Part shown: piece by piece, positions 12,735 to 23,090 of the stretch | Position numbering within the stretch: the first letter of the stretch is position 1 | Layout of the letters: every line of letters starts with the position of its first letter | NCBI GenBank assembly: GCA_026874595.1 | Contig: CM049319.1 | Location: forward strand, 58,536,917-58,600,916 | Source of the DNA: Sipunculus nudus | Lineage: Eukaryota > Annelida > Sipuncula > Golfingiida > Sipunculidae | Direction: 5' to 3' | DNA length: 64,000 nt | Translations under genes and position numbers: made by a program | The notes under the pieces: generated by a model | Told to the model about the DNA's origin: nothing | The model's input: the letters and a program-made list of their open reading frames with translations, nothing else | Databases searched by the model: none

Positions 12735-15065
12735 TTAGGCATGCATTTTCTGGCTTCCAATCTTCGACATCCATGTTTTAGTCCGCACTTACATTTAGTT
12801 TCTAACTTGGGCACACCGTGGCGCTCGAGTTCGCCTAGGCACAACTGTGGCACCAGCATTGAATTAATATGATATAAGTAATTTTTTCACGTTAACCTGG
12901 GTTTTTTTGTTTTGTTTTTTTTTTTAGAATTTTGCGAGTTGTTGCTTGATATATTGGTATTATTACGAATTATTTTCCAGTAACTGAACATGAGACGTCC
13001 GACACATGTTTCGGTATTGTTCAATGTTATAACACCCGACATCAAGATTTTAGTCGAGGCGGAACTTCAATATCCACCAGAGGTCACTACCGATACGCTA
13101 ATATCATATGTGAGATAAATAAATATTTCAGGGAAGTTGCTGAAAGTTGGTCGTACATTTCATTTGACATTGATGATCAGGTTAATGCATATAATTGATG
13201 AATGAATGCCACAGACAGTGGAATATCAAACTTATTCAATATATCGTAAACATATACATTCATCATTCATATTTTATGTAACAACTTTGTCTTAAATATT
13301 TAGTAGCTTTAAAATATTTATCTAATAAGAACGCTTCACGGGTTATCAATCAGGACCGCGTGAGTGTCCATGACAACTGGCTTGATCATGCATTCGGATT
13401 GAATAAGTTGGAGTAAGTCTACTGGAAACTCAGGAGTTGCTTTGTGCGCCCGTCTCTATGATTGGCTGGGAGACCAATATAGAGCGGCATACCAGTCTAG
13501 GTTCTAAATGTGATTTGGCGGGACAATCGTCGTATCGAGTTAGTGCACAAATATATATCTAGCGAACTTTTCAAAGAAAACTTGGTTTGGACAGCATGTT
13601 ACAGCAGTGAACTGCTTCGCTGACTCGTGTACAGTCGTACTCAGTGAACAGTGACATACTTTGTCTCATTTGGATTTTATTTGTGGCTAATTGAGCAGGT
13701 GTGAACAAGGTGAGTGTCTTTTAATTAGTTTGTTCAGCAGGGGTAAATTACATGTTACACTCATATTTTGCCTTTGGGGCCACAATGAAGACATCGCAGT
13801 GGATCTACCGAGAACCAAATGTCTGAATTAATCTGTTAATTGAACTCTAAAGAGATAATTTGTTGATAAAAAATGCTAGTAAAACTGAGATTGCTTATAA
13901 TCAGCATATTGTATTATTGAGAAGAATTACTTTTGTAAGACGGCAATGACTGCTTTCTTGGAGATAGGACATGTGTCATTTCCTATAGGCCTACCATAGA
14001 TATAATATTTTGTTAACTGTACAGTTTTTAGTGATGTCAAGATCGATCATTAGTTTATTTATTTGTTAATACTTGTCAGGAGTAGCTTTATATCATCATG
14101 TTTCTTAATGGATATATTGTTGTTCATAAAGCATGTTACAGTGTATTTCTTGAAGTGAACTGGTAAGGATCAAGCTTGACCACAGGTCTTAAGATTACAA
14201 AAATATAAACTTCCACATAACTATATAATAAGTGAACTTGTGTAGTCTTATAAATGTGTCACATGTAATACAAGTAATGCTTCTCCATGTTCTTCCCTGC
14301 AGAAACAGTTCTAAAACACATTTGCCAGTTGCATTTTTTTGCAAAGCATTTCTGGTTGGCCCAACTTATAAATAAAAAAAAAATGAGAATGAGATATTTT
14401 CTTCGCAATAGTTCAGTGCACTCTAAAATTGTTATCCTCTGTCTAAGTAAAACTTCTAATAGTGGTTAGCTTTATTTGCAGGTTGGACCTCAGTGTTATA
14501 AGCTGTATTCATTGTAATTATTTGCTACATTGTTCATTTTTATATACATTGTCCATCTTTTATATTCAATTCATAATCAATATTTTCCCATACTGTAATA
14601 TATTTTTATTTATCTTTTCAGATACCTGTGAGGGTTTGAATAGAACCCACCAATATACAAAACAAGAAGCAAATCCAGATAAAAAAACAGATAAGAAAAC
14701 CAGTTATAAAAACCAGATTAAGGATAACCAGATTAAAAAAAAACTAGATCAAAACCAGATAAAAAACAAGATAAAAACACAAGAGCAAACAAACGAGCAG
14801 ACAATCCTGAGAAAACAAACAATACTGAAGTAATTAAAAAATTGTCATTTACTGAGTTTGAGTTTGTCATTTATTTCCATTTTATGAACTCTGTTTCATC
14901 AAGGCATCCTCACCATATCCTTTGCAACTCCCTAGCTACTCTGATATTGCTTTCACTATCATTACCAGTTTCATAAAATATTTTAAATCCTGATCCTGAC
15001 TTATTCAGCATGGCGCAGCTATACATGCCCCTAATGTATCTGTCAATAAGGTTGTTAGAGGCACT
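12735..15065. other. Helentron 5' region; possible leader exon and basic ORF
   Basis: No domain is recognisable. A possible spliced leader is visible: GAACAAG|GTGAGT at about 13705-13716, and an acceptor TTTTCAG|ATACC at about 14621. After that acceptor a Lys/Gln/Asn-rich frame runs to 14833. Whether this is the leader of the element's gene is inference. Confidence 0.25.
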
Positions 15066-15620
15066 TTTCACCAAGGTGATCATCAGTTTCCATTTGAGTC
15101 CATTGGAAAACAATGTTTGCCTAATTCAGTTGTTGCTCTGCTGTATTCTACGTTTTTTTTTTATGTTACTGAATGGAAAACAAGTGATATGGATACAATA
15201 TTAATTGAAGGTGATCATTTGTATAGAAAATTGATGTCAGATATCCTAGATAAAGGGTACATGGCATGGGATGAAATACCAGAGTATTTACAATGTCTTG
15301 ATCTATTACTTCAAGATAAAGCCAACCGTGATCACCGGTGGTTTCCTTAATCATTCTGATGTGCAAGCACCCTATATGTTTCACACTGATGCTTTGGCAG
15401 AGATCACTACCAAGAAAATGGGCTTTTAATAGTAGGAGGCGATGCAATTGCAATTTCATTTCACAAGAATTGTTAGTTTGTGTTTGATCCTCATAGCAGA
15501 AATCATCTTGGCTATCCCTCGCCATGGGGCACATCTGTTCTTCTGACATTTGAAGGCTAATCAGAATTCTTCCAATATATATCAAACTATGCAAATTTGA
15601 TGAAAGTGACTGTCTTTGAA
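15066..15620 (+). pseudogene. Helentron N-terminal cysteine-peptidase-like domain (broken)
   Basis: Read across at least two frame changes and stops. Block 1 (15066-15350) has FHQGDHQF, then GKQCLPNSVVALLYS with Cys at 15114-15116, then DMDTILIEGDHLYRKL. Block 2 (15328 on) has GGFLNHSDVQAPYMFHTDAL. Block 3 has LLIVGGDAIAISFHKNC, then FVFDPHSRN with His at 15492-15494, then GTSVLLTFEG. The order of an early Cys-Asn motif and a late Asp-Pro-His-Ser motif is that of papain-like peptidases of the OTU or tegument-deubiquitinase type, which occur in some Helitron-like elements. Family assignment is by motif memory and so moderate. In-frame stops at 15348 and within block 3 make it non-functional. 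Confidence 0.55.
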
Positions 15621-16560
15621 GCAACATATTTCAGAATTACTCAAGTCACCACTAAAGCATTTAAACTTGGACTGATACGGCAAACTAAAAAGTCAGCCAA
15701 CTCGCGTCATCTGGCAGTGCATGAAACTCCGTCAACCACAAACCCCCTGGATAAATCAAGAGAAAGTCCAGCTTCAATTGGGAATGTTCCTGACGAAGGT
15801 GTTCACTTGATTCAAGAATATTTTAAAGATCAGCAGCAAAAATTGACAAGAAAACAATATATGAAAGAGTACATGTGCAAGAAAAGAATGGATCAAACTC
15901 AAAGGAACAAAGAACGTTTAAAAGACCAACAAAGGAAACAGCTATCAATCAAGATAAAACCTACAAAGAAAAAGAACTGTCTGCACAAAAAGCATATAAC
16001 CAGAAGATAAGGAAAGATGAGGTTCGAAGAGCACAAGAAAGAGAGGCTGAGAAACAACAAAAGCAAATTGTCAGAAAAAAAGGAAACTTACAGACAAAAA
16101 GAACGTTCTGATGAAAAAGCATATAAGCAGAAGACAAGGTGAGTTTCGAAGAGCACATGAGAGAGAGGTTGAGAAACATAAGGAGAAAGTTGCTAAAAAA
16201 CGAAATTTACAGGCAAAAAGACTGTTCTACTGAAAAAGCATATAACCAGAAGATAAGGAAAGATGAGGTTCGAAGAGCACATGAGAAAGAAGCTGAAAAA
16301 CAACAGAAGCAAACTGCTCGACAAAATGAATCATTTAGACAAAGGGAACGTCTCAGAGAACCGGCCTGTAAAAAAGGAAAAAGGCTGAAGATGATTTTCT
16401 TAGAGAAACTGAGAGACTCGCTAAAAGGAGAAAAAGAACTTATCTGTTACATAGGAGAACTGAGACCACAAGAAACACTGCCACCAGGGCACAAAAAAGA
16501 ACTGGTGAATCATACAGACACAATGAAAAGGCAGCTAATCTTAAGAGAAAACAGGGTGTA
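15621..16560 (+). pseudogene. Helentron basic coiled region with tandem units
   Basis: Lys/Arg/Glu/Gln-rich sequence spread over three frames (for example 15597-16010 and 16139-16561), with RKQYMKEYMCKKRM and KAYNQKIRKDEVRRAHEKEA. At DNA level a unit of about 125 bp (AAAGCATATAACCAGAAGATAAGG … TTCGAAGAGCACA … GAGAAACAACA) occurs at about 15981, 16108 and 16231. Such basic repeats are usual ahead of the DUF6570 and Rep regions. A frameshift between units shows decay. Confidence 0.6.
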
Positions 16561-17170
16561 GATCTGACAGAATGTATAAAGAAATGTCATACTTCAATAT
16601 CTGAAGGTCCAATAAATGCCTGTTGTTGTTGTAATCAGACATGGTTCAGGCACTCGATAAAAAAATCTGATAACTGACCAGACAGAATAGATCCTACTTT
16701 CCTAGCAACACATATTACCGTTGTAAAATCGGTGGACAATAAACAGTGGTTATGCACAACTTGTCTTGCAGCTCTCAAATGCCACAAGACGACTCCAAAA
16801 CTCTCTGTATCAAATGCAATGCAGTTTCCAGGAAAAAACACCTGAATTGAATTTGTATCCCATAGAAGAAAGGCTTGTTGCATTACGCATATCATTCATT
16901 CAAATACGAGAATTACCTAGAGGTTCACAGTTGTCACTGAAAGGATCATTGGTCAATGTACCTACGCATAGTGAAACAACAGTGAATATGTTGCCATGTA
17001 CATCAGATTCCACTTCAACCATACCAATCAATTTAAAAGGTAAACGTGAGTGCAAAAATGTAGCCTGCACCAAAAATGTACGTCCAGCTGTTATACTTAC
17101 TGCACTTCACTACTTGTTGAAACCTAGTCAGTTGTATAAAGATGCCAACATTACAATAAATAGTGACTGA
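16560..17170 (+). pseudogene. Helentron DUF6570-like zinc-binding domain (frameshifted)
   Basis: One frame gives a zinc-knuckle-like start (INACCCCNQTWFRHS … WLCTTCLAALKCHK … NAMQFPG). After a frameshift near 16840 the next frame (to 17170) gives ELNLYPIEERLVALRISFIQ, then LPRGSQLSLKGSLVNVPTHS and VRPAVILTALHYLL. The series of Cys pairs, then ELxxxEERLxxxRxxFxQIRxLPRG, then VNVP, is typical of the DUF6570 region next to Helitron Rep proteins. A stop after SDN at about 16675 and the frameshift break it. Confidence 0.7.
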
Positions 17171-17199
17171 CTTCAAACTTTCAAAAATTCACAAGAGCA

Positions 17200-18864
17200 T
17201 GAACCTCTTTACAAAACTGACCATTCAGTGTATATAGTGATGAGGACCATTTTGAAGAAATACCTGAAGATGAACAAGGAGGAATTCTAGATACCATGCT
17301 TGATGAATCTGAACTCACAGGAAATGACATTATATCAGTAGCCCTTGGAGAAGGACAGAAGCCTTTGAGTCTCTTTCAAGACGAAGATTCCGAATATATG
17401 TCATTTCCCTCAATATTCTATGGACAAAGGGACAATAGAAAATGCTGAAAGAAAAACCTTCTGTTCATTACAGTGACATTTGCAAATAGGAACTCAGGTC
17501 ACATGATCGCAGAGTTGCCGTAAATGTTCCAAATCTTTTCTACAAAATAAAGAAATTACAAATAGAACAAATTACAGGAAAGTTTAGCCCAGCAATTCAT
17601 CGAATCAAAACTAAGAAGAAGAAATATTCCGTCAAGGGTGTCATGAATGAAAGCAAAGTTCATGAGTTGACGAGGTTGGATCAGGGCTACAGAATATTCA
17701 GGTCCATACGAGGCTCTCTTCCATATTCTGAAGCACGTAAAAAAGACTTTATTTGCAATGATTAGACAACTAGGATTGCCATCATGGTTTATATCTCTAT
17801 CAGCTGCAGACACACATTGGGATGACCTACTGATCATCCTTGGTAAACTGATTGATGGCAAAACTTATTCAAGTGATGATATCAGGCAAATGGATTTGGT
17901 GAATAAAACACGCTTGGTTAAGGCAGATCCTATAACCTGTGCGAGGTTTTTTTGATCAAAGAGTTCATTCCTTCATTCAAACCATCTTACAGAGTGCACA
18001 TTCACCTCTTGGAAAGCTTAAAGATTTTTTTACAGAGTTGAATTTCCGCAGCGTGGCTGTCCACATGTTCATATGCTTATGTTGTTTAAAAATACACCCA
18101 TATATGGTCAACATGATCGTACTGTCACCAAACACATTGATGAGCATGTTATCTGCTCCAAAAATGATGAGGACCATGAAGATCTGATAAGTCTACAAAC
18201 ACAAAGACACTCCAGGTCTTGTAGAAAGAATGGAAAGCCAATTTGTCATTTTAACTTTCCATTACCACCCATGCCAGAAACTAAAATCCTCGCACCTAAT
18301 GAGATTGAAGTTGGTGAAAAACTTTACCAGAAGATCTCTCAGGCACTCGCAAGCTTAAATGTTGACAATGACCAATCATTTCATGATTTCCTTAACTCTC
18401 TAGGACTCTCTCTAGATGAATACTACATGGCCTTGCGTACTTCTATTAAAGGTCCATAAGTATTCCTCAAAAGGTCACCATCTGAAATGAAAACAAATGG
18501 ATACATGAGACTTTTGTTTACTGCATGGAAAGCAAACCATGACCTTCAGTTTATACTTGATCCTTATGCATGTGCAATATACATAGTTTCCTATGTTAGT
18601 AAAAGTCGAAGGGGAATGAGTGCTTTGTTAGATGCCGCCTGCAAAGAAGCTAGAAAAGGGGGAAAAACAATCCGGCAGCAGGTGAGAGATATGGGAAATC
18701 AAATTTTAAAGGCTGTGAAAATAAGTGCTCAGGAAGCAGCATATTTGGTATTTCAACTTCCAATGACAAGAGCTACCAGGGATGTAATATTTGTACCCAC
18801 TGCCCCTCCAGATGAAAGAACTTTTCTACTCAAGAGTAAAGAACAGCTTGAACATCTCCCATAA
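17200..18864 (+). pseudogene. Helentron HUH Rep nuclease (Helitron_like_N), frameshifted
   Basis: Rolling-circle initiation nuclease of Helitron type. Visible in order: ALGEGQKPLSLFQDEDSEY (about 17340), LPSWFISLSAADTHWDDLL (17776 on), ADPITCARFFDQRV across a frameshift near 17945, then EFPQRGCPHVHMLMLF with the HUH-type HVH at 18064-18072. Next comes YYMALRTSIKGP, broken by a stop at 18457, and DPYACAIYIVSYVSKS with two tyrosines at 18580-18582 and 18592-18594 spaced as in the Y2 active site. Catalytic residues survive, but the frame breaks at least four times, so no single protein is possible. Confidence 0.8.
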
Positions 18865-19492
18865 GATTCAACTGACATAGCAGCAAATAATATCATTGAC
18901 AAATATTCAAAGCGCCCAAAAGCATTTGAAAATTGGTGTCTGGCTGACTTTGCATCTCAAATTAATATAAATTACCCCTCAGAGGGAGAAGCAGATGCAT
19001 TCCATTACAACAGGGATGATGATAATGTCAGTGGTCAAAATGAAGCAAATGCTGATGTAAACACAGGAGAAAAGCTCAGTGTCACTTTACCTAATGGTAC
19101 ATGATACACTCGAAGACAAGTTCCAAGAGTTCTTCGATATGTTCGTTATACTGAGAAAATAGACCCGGAAAACTGCTTTCGTGAAAGGCTACTTTTGTTC
19201 ACATCGTGGAGCGATGAAACAAAAGACCTTTTAAATGGTTCACTCACATACTCGAATCAAAATACGAAGAAAAAAAAATACAAATTGAATTAAAAGGAAA
19301 ACAGTATGAGCACAATGCAGATGTTCTACAAGAAGCACAGGAACAAGCTGAGCATGGCCATGAAATTAAATATGCACATATAGCTCCTACAACAGAACAT
19401 GCAGAGAATGAAGATGCAATTCAACACCCAGTTTCCAGTGGAGAATTTGCTTTTTTGACCCAGAGAGGTCAGATCATCTGAGAAACTATGAT
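18865..19492 (+). pseudogene. Helentron Rep-to-helicase linker (broken)
   Basis: Frame fragments such as FENWCLADFASQININYPSE, then VPRVLRYVRYTEKIDPENC and RERLLLFTSWSDETKDLL match the linker between Rep and helicase in Helitron proteins (RRVLRF, PE-FYRELLLLFxPWR pattern). Stops and frame changes interrupt it. Confidence 0.55.
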
Positions 19493-20545
19493 ATGACAAC
19501 TGATCTTGGACTCCCACCAAGAACCACTGCAAAAGAACCACTAACATTGCCTGGTAGAATACCCGATGGCGAGTACAAACAGTTAATACAGGGTCTAAAT
19601 GAGAAACAACTCACAGTCTTCAAACACATCATCAAACATGTAAAATGTTCAACAATACCTTTACACTTTACCTGACAGGTGGGGCAGGTGTTGGAAAATC
19701 AGTTTTGCTCATAGCCCTCTCAAGCCTAGCATCGTCACTTATGTGGGACTGAAGGTGAGAATCCGTTTGACTGCAAGATATTATTTACAGAACCTACAGG
19801 AAAGGCTGCTTACAATGTTCAAGGTTCCACTCTGCATAATGCTTTTCGAATATATCCAAATAAAGGATTGATTACAGAAAAATTGTTATCTGACATCCTG
19901 AATACACTGCGGACACAGTACAGGCACCTTCAGATATTAATGATTGATGAAGTAAGTATAGTAGGAAACCGCATGTTCAATTTTGTAAATTTGCGGCTCC
20001 AAGAAATTAAAGGCAACAAAGAACCATTTGGTGGCATCCATGTAATTGTGATTGGAGAACTCTTTCAACTTCAACCAGAAATAGACAATTCGATTTTCAA
20101 GAACTTGTCTGATAATTACCGACCTCTAGCACTCAACTTTTGGATAGACACTTTTCATATGTATGAGCTGAAATTATGCGGCCAAAAATAATCCAGTGTA
20201 CAAACACAACTAAAGTAATAATTACAGCAGTTGACAATAATTACAGTAGTAACAGATGTGACAGGTGATGTGAAGAAAGATGTACTTTCAAGAATACCAG
20301 ATAACCCATCAAAAACTTCAGGCCTGCTGAAAACGCTTCAGATTTGGTTTATCATATGATATCACCTGCAATGTTGCAGTTCAAGATTGAATCACTAACG
20401 GTTGTTCTTGTATATTGAAGAAAATACACTACCTGCATAGCAGATCTGTACCGAGTATTCTTTGGGTTCAGTTTGACAATTCAAACATTGGCTCAGACAC
20501 CAGAAGAAATTATCACGCCTTTTACACTCCAGCCATATCAGAAGA
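19493..20545 (+). pseudogene. Helentron PIF1-type helicase (broken)
   Basis: Superfamily 1B helicase that would unwind DNA during rolling-circle transposition. Frames give LNEKQLTVFKHIIKHVK, then LTGGAGVGKS (Walker A, 19672-19701) in another frame, FTEPTGKAAYNVQGSTLHNA, then LQILMIDEVSIVGNRMFNFV (Walker B) and VIGELFQLQP, where intact relatives have GDLxQLxP. A stop at 20189-20191 ends this block. Sequence from there to 20545 is scrambled, so motifs IV-V are lost. Confidence 0.8.
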
Positions 20546-21565
20546 ATGGGCTCCACTTTTTTCACCAAGCGCACATTTCACACAGGCAGGAGACATATAC
20601 TGGTAACTCAGTTCCCATTAAAAATTGGTGCTGCAAAAACAATATGGAAGGCACAAGGCAGTTCCCTTGACCAGGTGTTTGTCGATATGACAAGGACCAG
20701 AAAACTGAGGCATGCACATTATGCAGCATTGAGCAGAGCAAGAAATATGAATGGCTTGCATATATTAAATTTAGATGAAAAAAAAATATCAACTGATCCC
20801 CAGGTGACAAATGAAATGGCCAGACTGCGTAATGTTGCTAAACTTGCTCTTAATTTCATACCACCAACATCTGTACCAACTGATACACTCAAGACAGTAT
20901 ACCATAACACAAGATCTCTTCATTTGCATTTCAAAGATGTGATTTCTGATTGTCATATCCTTAATACCCATAACATTGCTTTGGCTGAAACACGTTTGTG
21001 TTCTTTGGATACTGATGAGTCGTATTCGATCCCAAATTTCCAGTTGATCCGAAATGACCATCAAATAACAGGTTCAACATGTCCATCAAAAATACCACAC
21101 TATGGATTAGCTTTCTATGTGCACAAAAACCTCTGCCTATTCATTCAAGTGCATCATCAGTCTAATGTTAACATTGATGCATCTGTATTATTGGTAAATA
21201 TTCCAAGGTCTTCCTTACAACTAATTAGTGTGTATAGATCCCCTCAGTCAAAACTGTCTGACTTAAAATCAAAGCTTTCCCAGCTTATGACACATGTTAA
21301 TATCCAAAAACCATTGTTAGTAATGGGAGATTTTATTATAGATATTAGTAAACAAAACAATATGTCAGCCTTGAATGATCTTTCTCATCTTTTACACTAT
21401 CAACAACATATAACAGAAAAGACAACTGATTCTGGCATCTTTATTGATCTGGTGTTTTCTAACTTCCCTGATGCTACAACCTCAACAGTAGAGGCTACAT
21501 GGTTTGATCATAAAGTTTTGTTCACTATTGTTCCAAAGAGTGTTTTCCAGTTTCCTCTTTATTAA
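20546..21565 (+). pseudogene. Helentron helicase C terminus fused to EEP endonuclease domain
   Basis: Longest open frame of the element (339 codons); the listed start is arbitrary because the frame is internal to a larger protein. Residues 29-75 hold the PIF1 C-terminal motif (AAKTIWKAQGSSLDQVFVDM … HAHYAALSRARNMNGLHIL). Residues 118-330 resemble an exonuclease/endonuclease/phosphatase fold as in non-LTR retrotransposons and Helentrons: YHNTRSLHLHFKDV, IALAETRL with Glu near 148, GLAFYVHKNL, LLVMGDFIID near 258-265 and WFDHKVL near 319-325. The usual GDFN reads GDFI here, so the metal-site Asn is missing. The direct fusion of helicase to EEP is the Helentron hallmark. Confidence 0.82.
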
Positions 21566-22400
21566 TAATTTTGATAAAAGTTCACAGTTACATTAAATCT
21601 AATTTCATAGTCATGGTATAAAATTTGATACTATTTTAGACAAACTTAAAATTACCCAAAATGAAATTGCTGTTGATATGGACAATTTGATGTCTTTCAT
21701 ATATTGTGCTAATGTGTAATCAAGACAGTGCACAAGACAGAAATCTCGCATTTGAGTAAGATACAGCTAAACAACTAGGAAATTTCTGATTAAGAATCTA
21801 TGCACATAATGCACAACACAGAAACTTCCAATTTGATTAAGATCCAGAAGGGTACCTCTAAAAATTTCTTGGAAACCTGAAGTAATGTCAGTGCCACCTA
21901 TATTCTGTGAGCTATGTGAAACTTATGAAGTAGTTACTTTAAATATTGGTAGTAAGGAAAAACCTGACATACACGTATCATCAGAGATATAAGAGATTGA
22001 TCAAGCCTGACTTTCAAACAGGTAGAGAAATGCTTTTTCCAGGAGTTAAATTAAAAAGGGAACTGAAGTAACCAGTCATTTAGCCTCCCCCATAATGTTT
22101 CATAAAGACCTGCAGTGGACAGTAATCATAATTCTTTGATATCACTCTGACTTGGACCTGCCAGTGCATTGTTATAAATATTGTTTAGATCATGATGTAT
22201 CATCTCATGTCAGATGAGTACTAACACATTTGATTTGCTCATCTCAGACTAGAACTAGTTAATCAATGTGATTTAGGTTAACAAAGATGCTTTTGTTTTC
22301 ACTAACATACTTTTCCTAACAAACAAGATTCCTAAGACTATGGAAAAAGTAAATTTGTGGCATTTAATAATATGTCAAATGTGTATGTTGTGAGACAAAT

Positions 22401-22456
<56 letters not shown>

Positions 22457-22640
22457 GTTCTCATATATTTTTTTATAGCGTCTATAACTGGTCCCTGCAG
22501 AGCGTGAGCACAGACTAGCCCAGACCTCTGTGCTGTGAATAAGACTTCACATCATCATATTTAGCTTGAAACATTGTCAGTCACATGCATCAGTAACTGT
22601 AAGTGATATGAGTGTACCTCCCCACCCAACCTGATATCAA
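21566..22640. other. Helentron 3' non-coding part
   Basis: AT-rich. A stretch at about 21830-21930 resembles the interior of the 335-bp units near the left end (GGAAACCTGAAGTAATGTCAG, TATTCTGTGAGCTAT). A (TA)n run lies at 22404-22452. No gene seen. Confidence 0.4.
22404..22452. repeat. (AT)n microsatellite
   Basis: AT dinucleotide run of about 49 bp inside the 3' part of the Helentron region. Confidence 0.95.
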
Positions 22641-22789
22641 AACAAAATGATTTTAGCACTCAGCAGTTGGACAAAAAACTTCTTACCAAGCATCTGGGGA
22701 CTTCCTTGTAAAATAGGTCACTGTAACCCATTTCTAAGAAATACTCATAAAATTCATGTTTTTTTTCGCACTCGAGCAGTCATTTTGCT

Positions 22790-23090
22790 CATTGTTCAAC
22801 AATCTTTGAATTCAGCTGGGCGTCATGGCCCATGGGCCACTAGTTACTTGAAAACGGAAGTTTTTCCTTTATTTCTCACAGGAACGAAGTCGCAGTGACC
22901 CAGTTTCAGGTTTGTGAGGAAAACTCAGGGACATCTAATTCTATGTCAAATTGTTGATTCGCAGGACTTGCAGTTTCAAAACGAGCCCTGTGAACGGACG
23001 GATGGCACGACGGCAAAACGGCCGCACGGATGACGGACAAAGGACCATGACTATAGCTCAGATGACTTATATAGTCAGCTGAGCTAAAAC
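22790..23090 (+). repeat. 3' end of hairpin-ended repeat family
   Basis: The last ~300 bp of the element match the 3' ends of the copies at 47.0-48.47 kb and 62.4-63.16 kb: GAACGAAGTC … GACCCA, then GGGACATCTAA, then a GGAC-rich run, GGACAAAGGACCA and the hairpin. Confidence 0.7.
23055..23085 (+). repeat. Right terminal hairpin
   Basis: AGCTCAGATGACT and AGTCAGCTGAGCT pair around a short TA-rich loop with one mismatch. A GGAC-rich stretch (22996-23042) precedes it and AAAAC follows. Confidence 0.75.

Larger units (their letters stand above)
9957..23085 (+). mobile_element. Decayed Helentron-type rolling-circle element with inverted hairpin ends
   Basis: Left end AGCTCAGCTGAGTGAAAGTC (9957 onward, then ATCTGAGCTATAG) and right end (23051-23085) are near-perfect inverted copies. 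Similarity continues inward into TTTGTCCGTC-type sequence. Each end can fold as a hairpin. Between them lies one + strand series of Helitron protein domains (about 15.07-21.57 kb). Known Helentrons carry a Rep-helicase protein with a C-terminal endonuclease domain, which fits. The boundaries are less certain than the core: the left end could instead be the 3' end of an unrelated minus-oriented short copy, since other repeats in the window share this hairpin. Confidence 0.6.

Noticed and set aside
12300-12870. rRNA or snRNA gene in the GC-rich block
   Set aside because: No match to conserved cores of 5S, 5.8S, 18S, 28S, U1, U2 or 7SL that I can recall.
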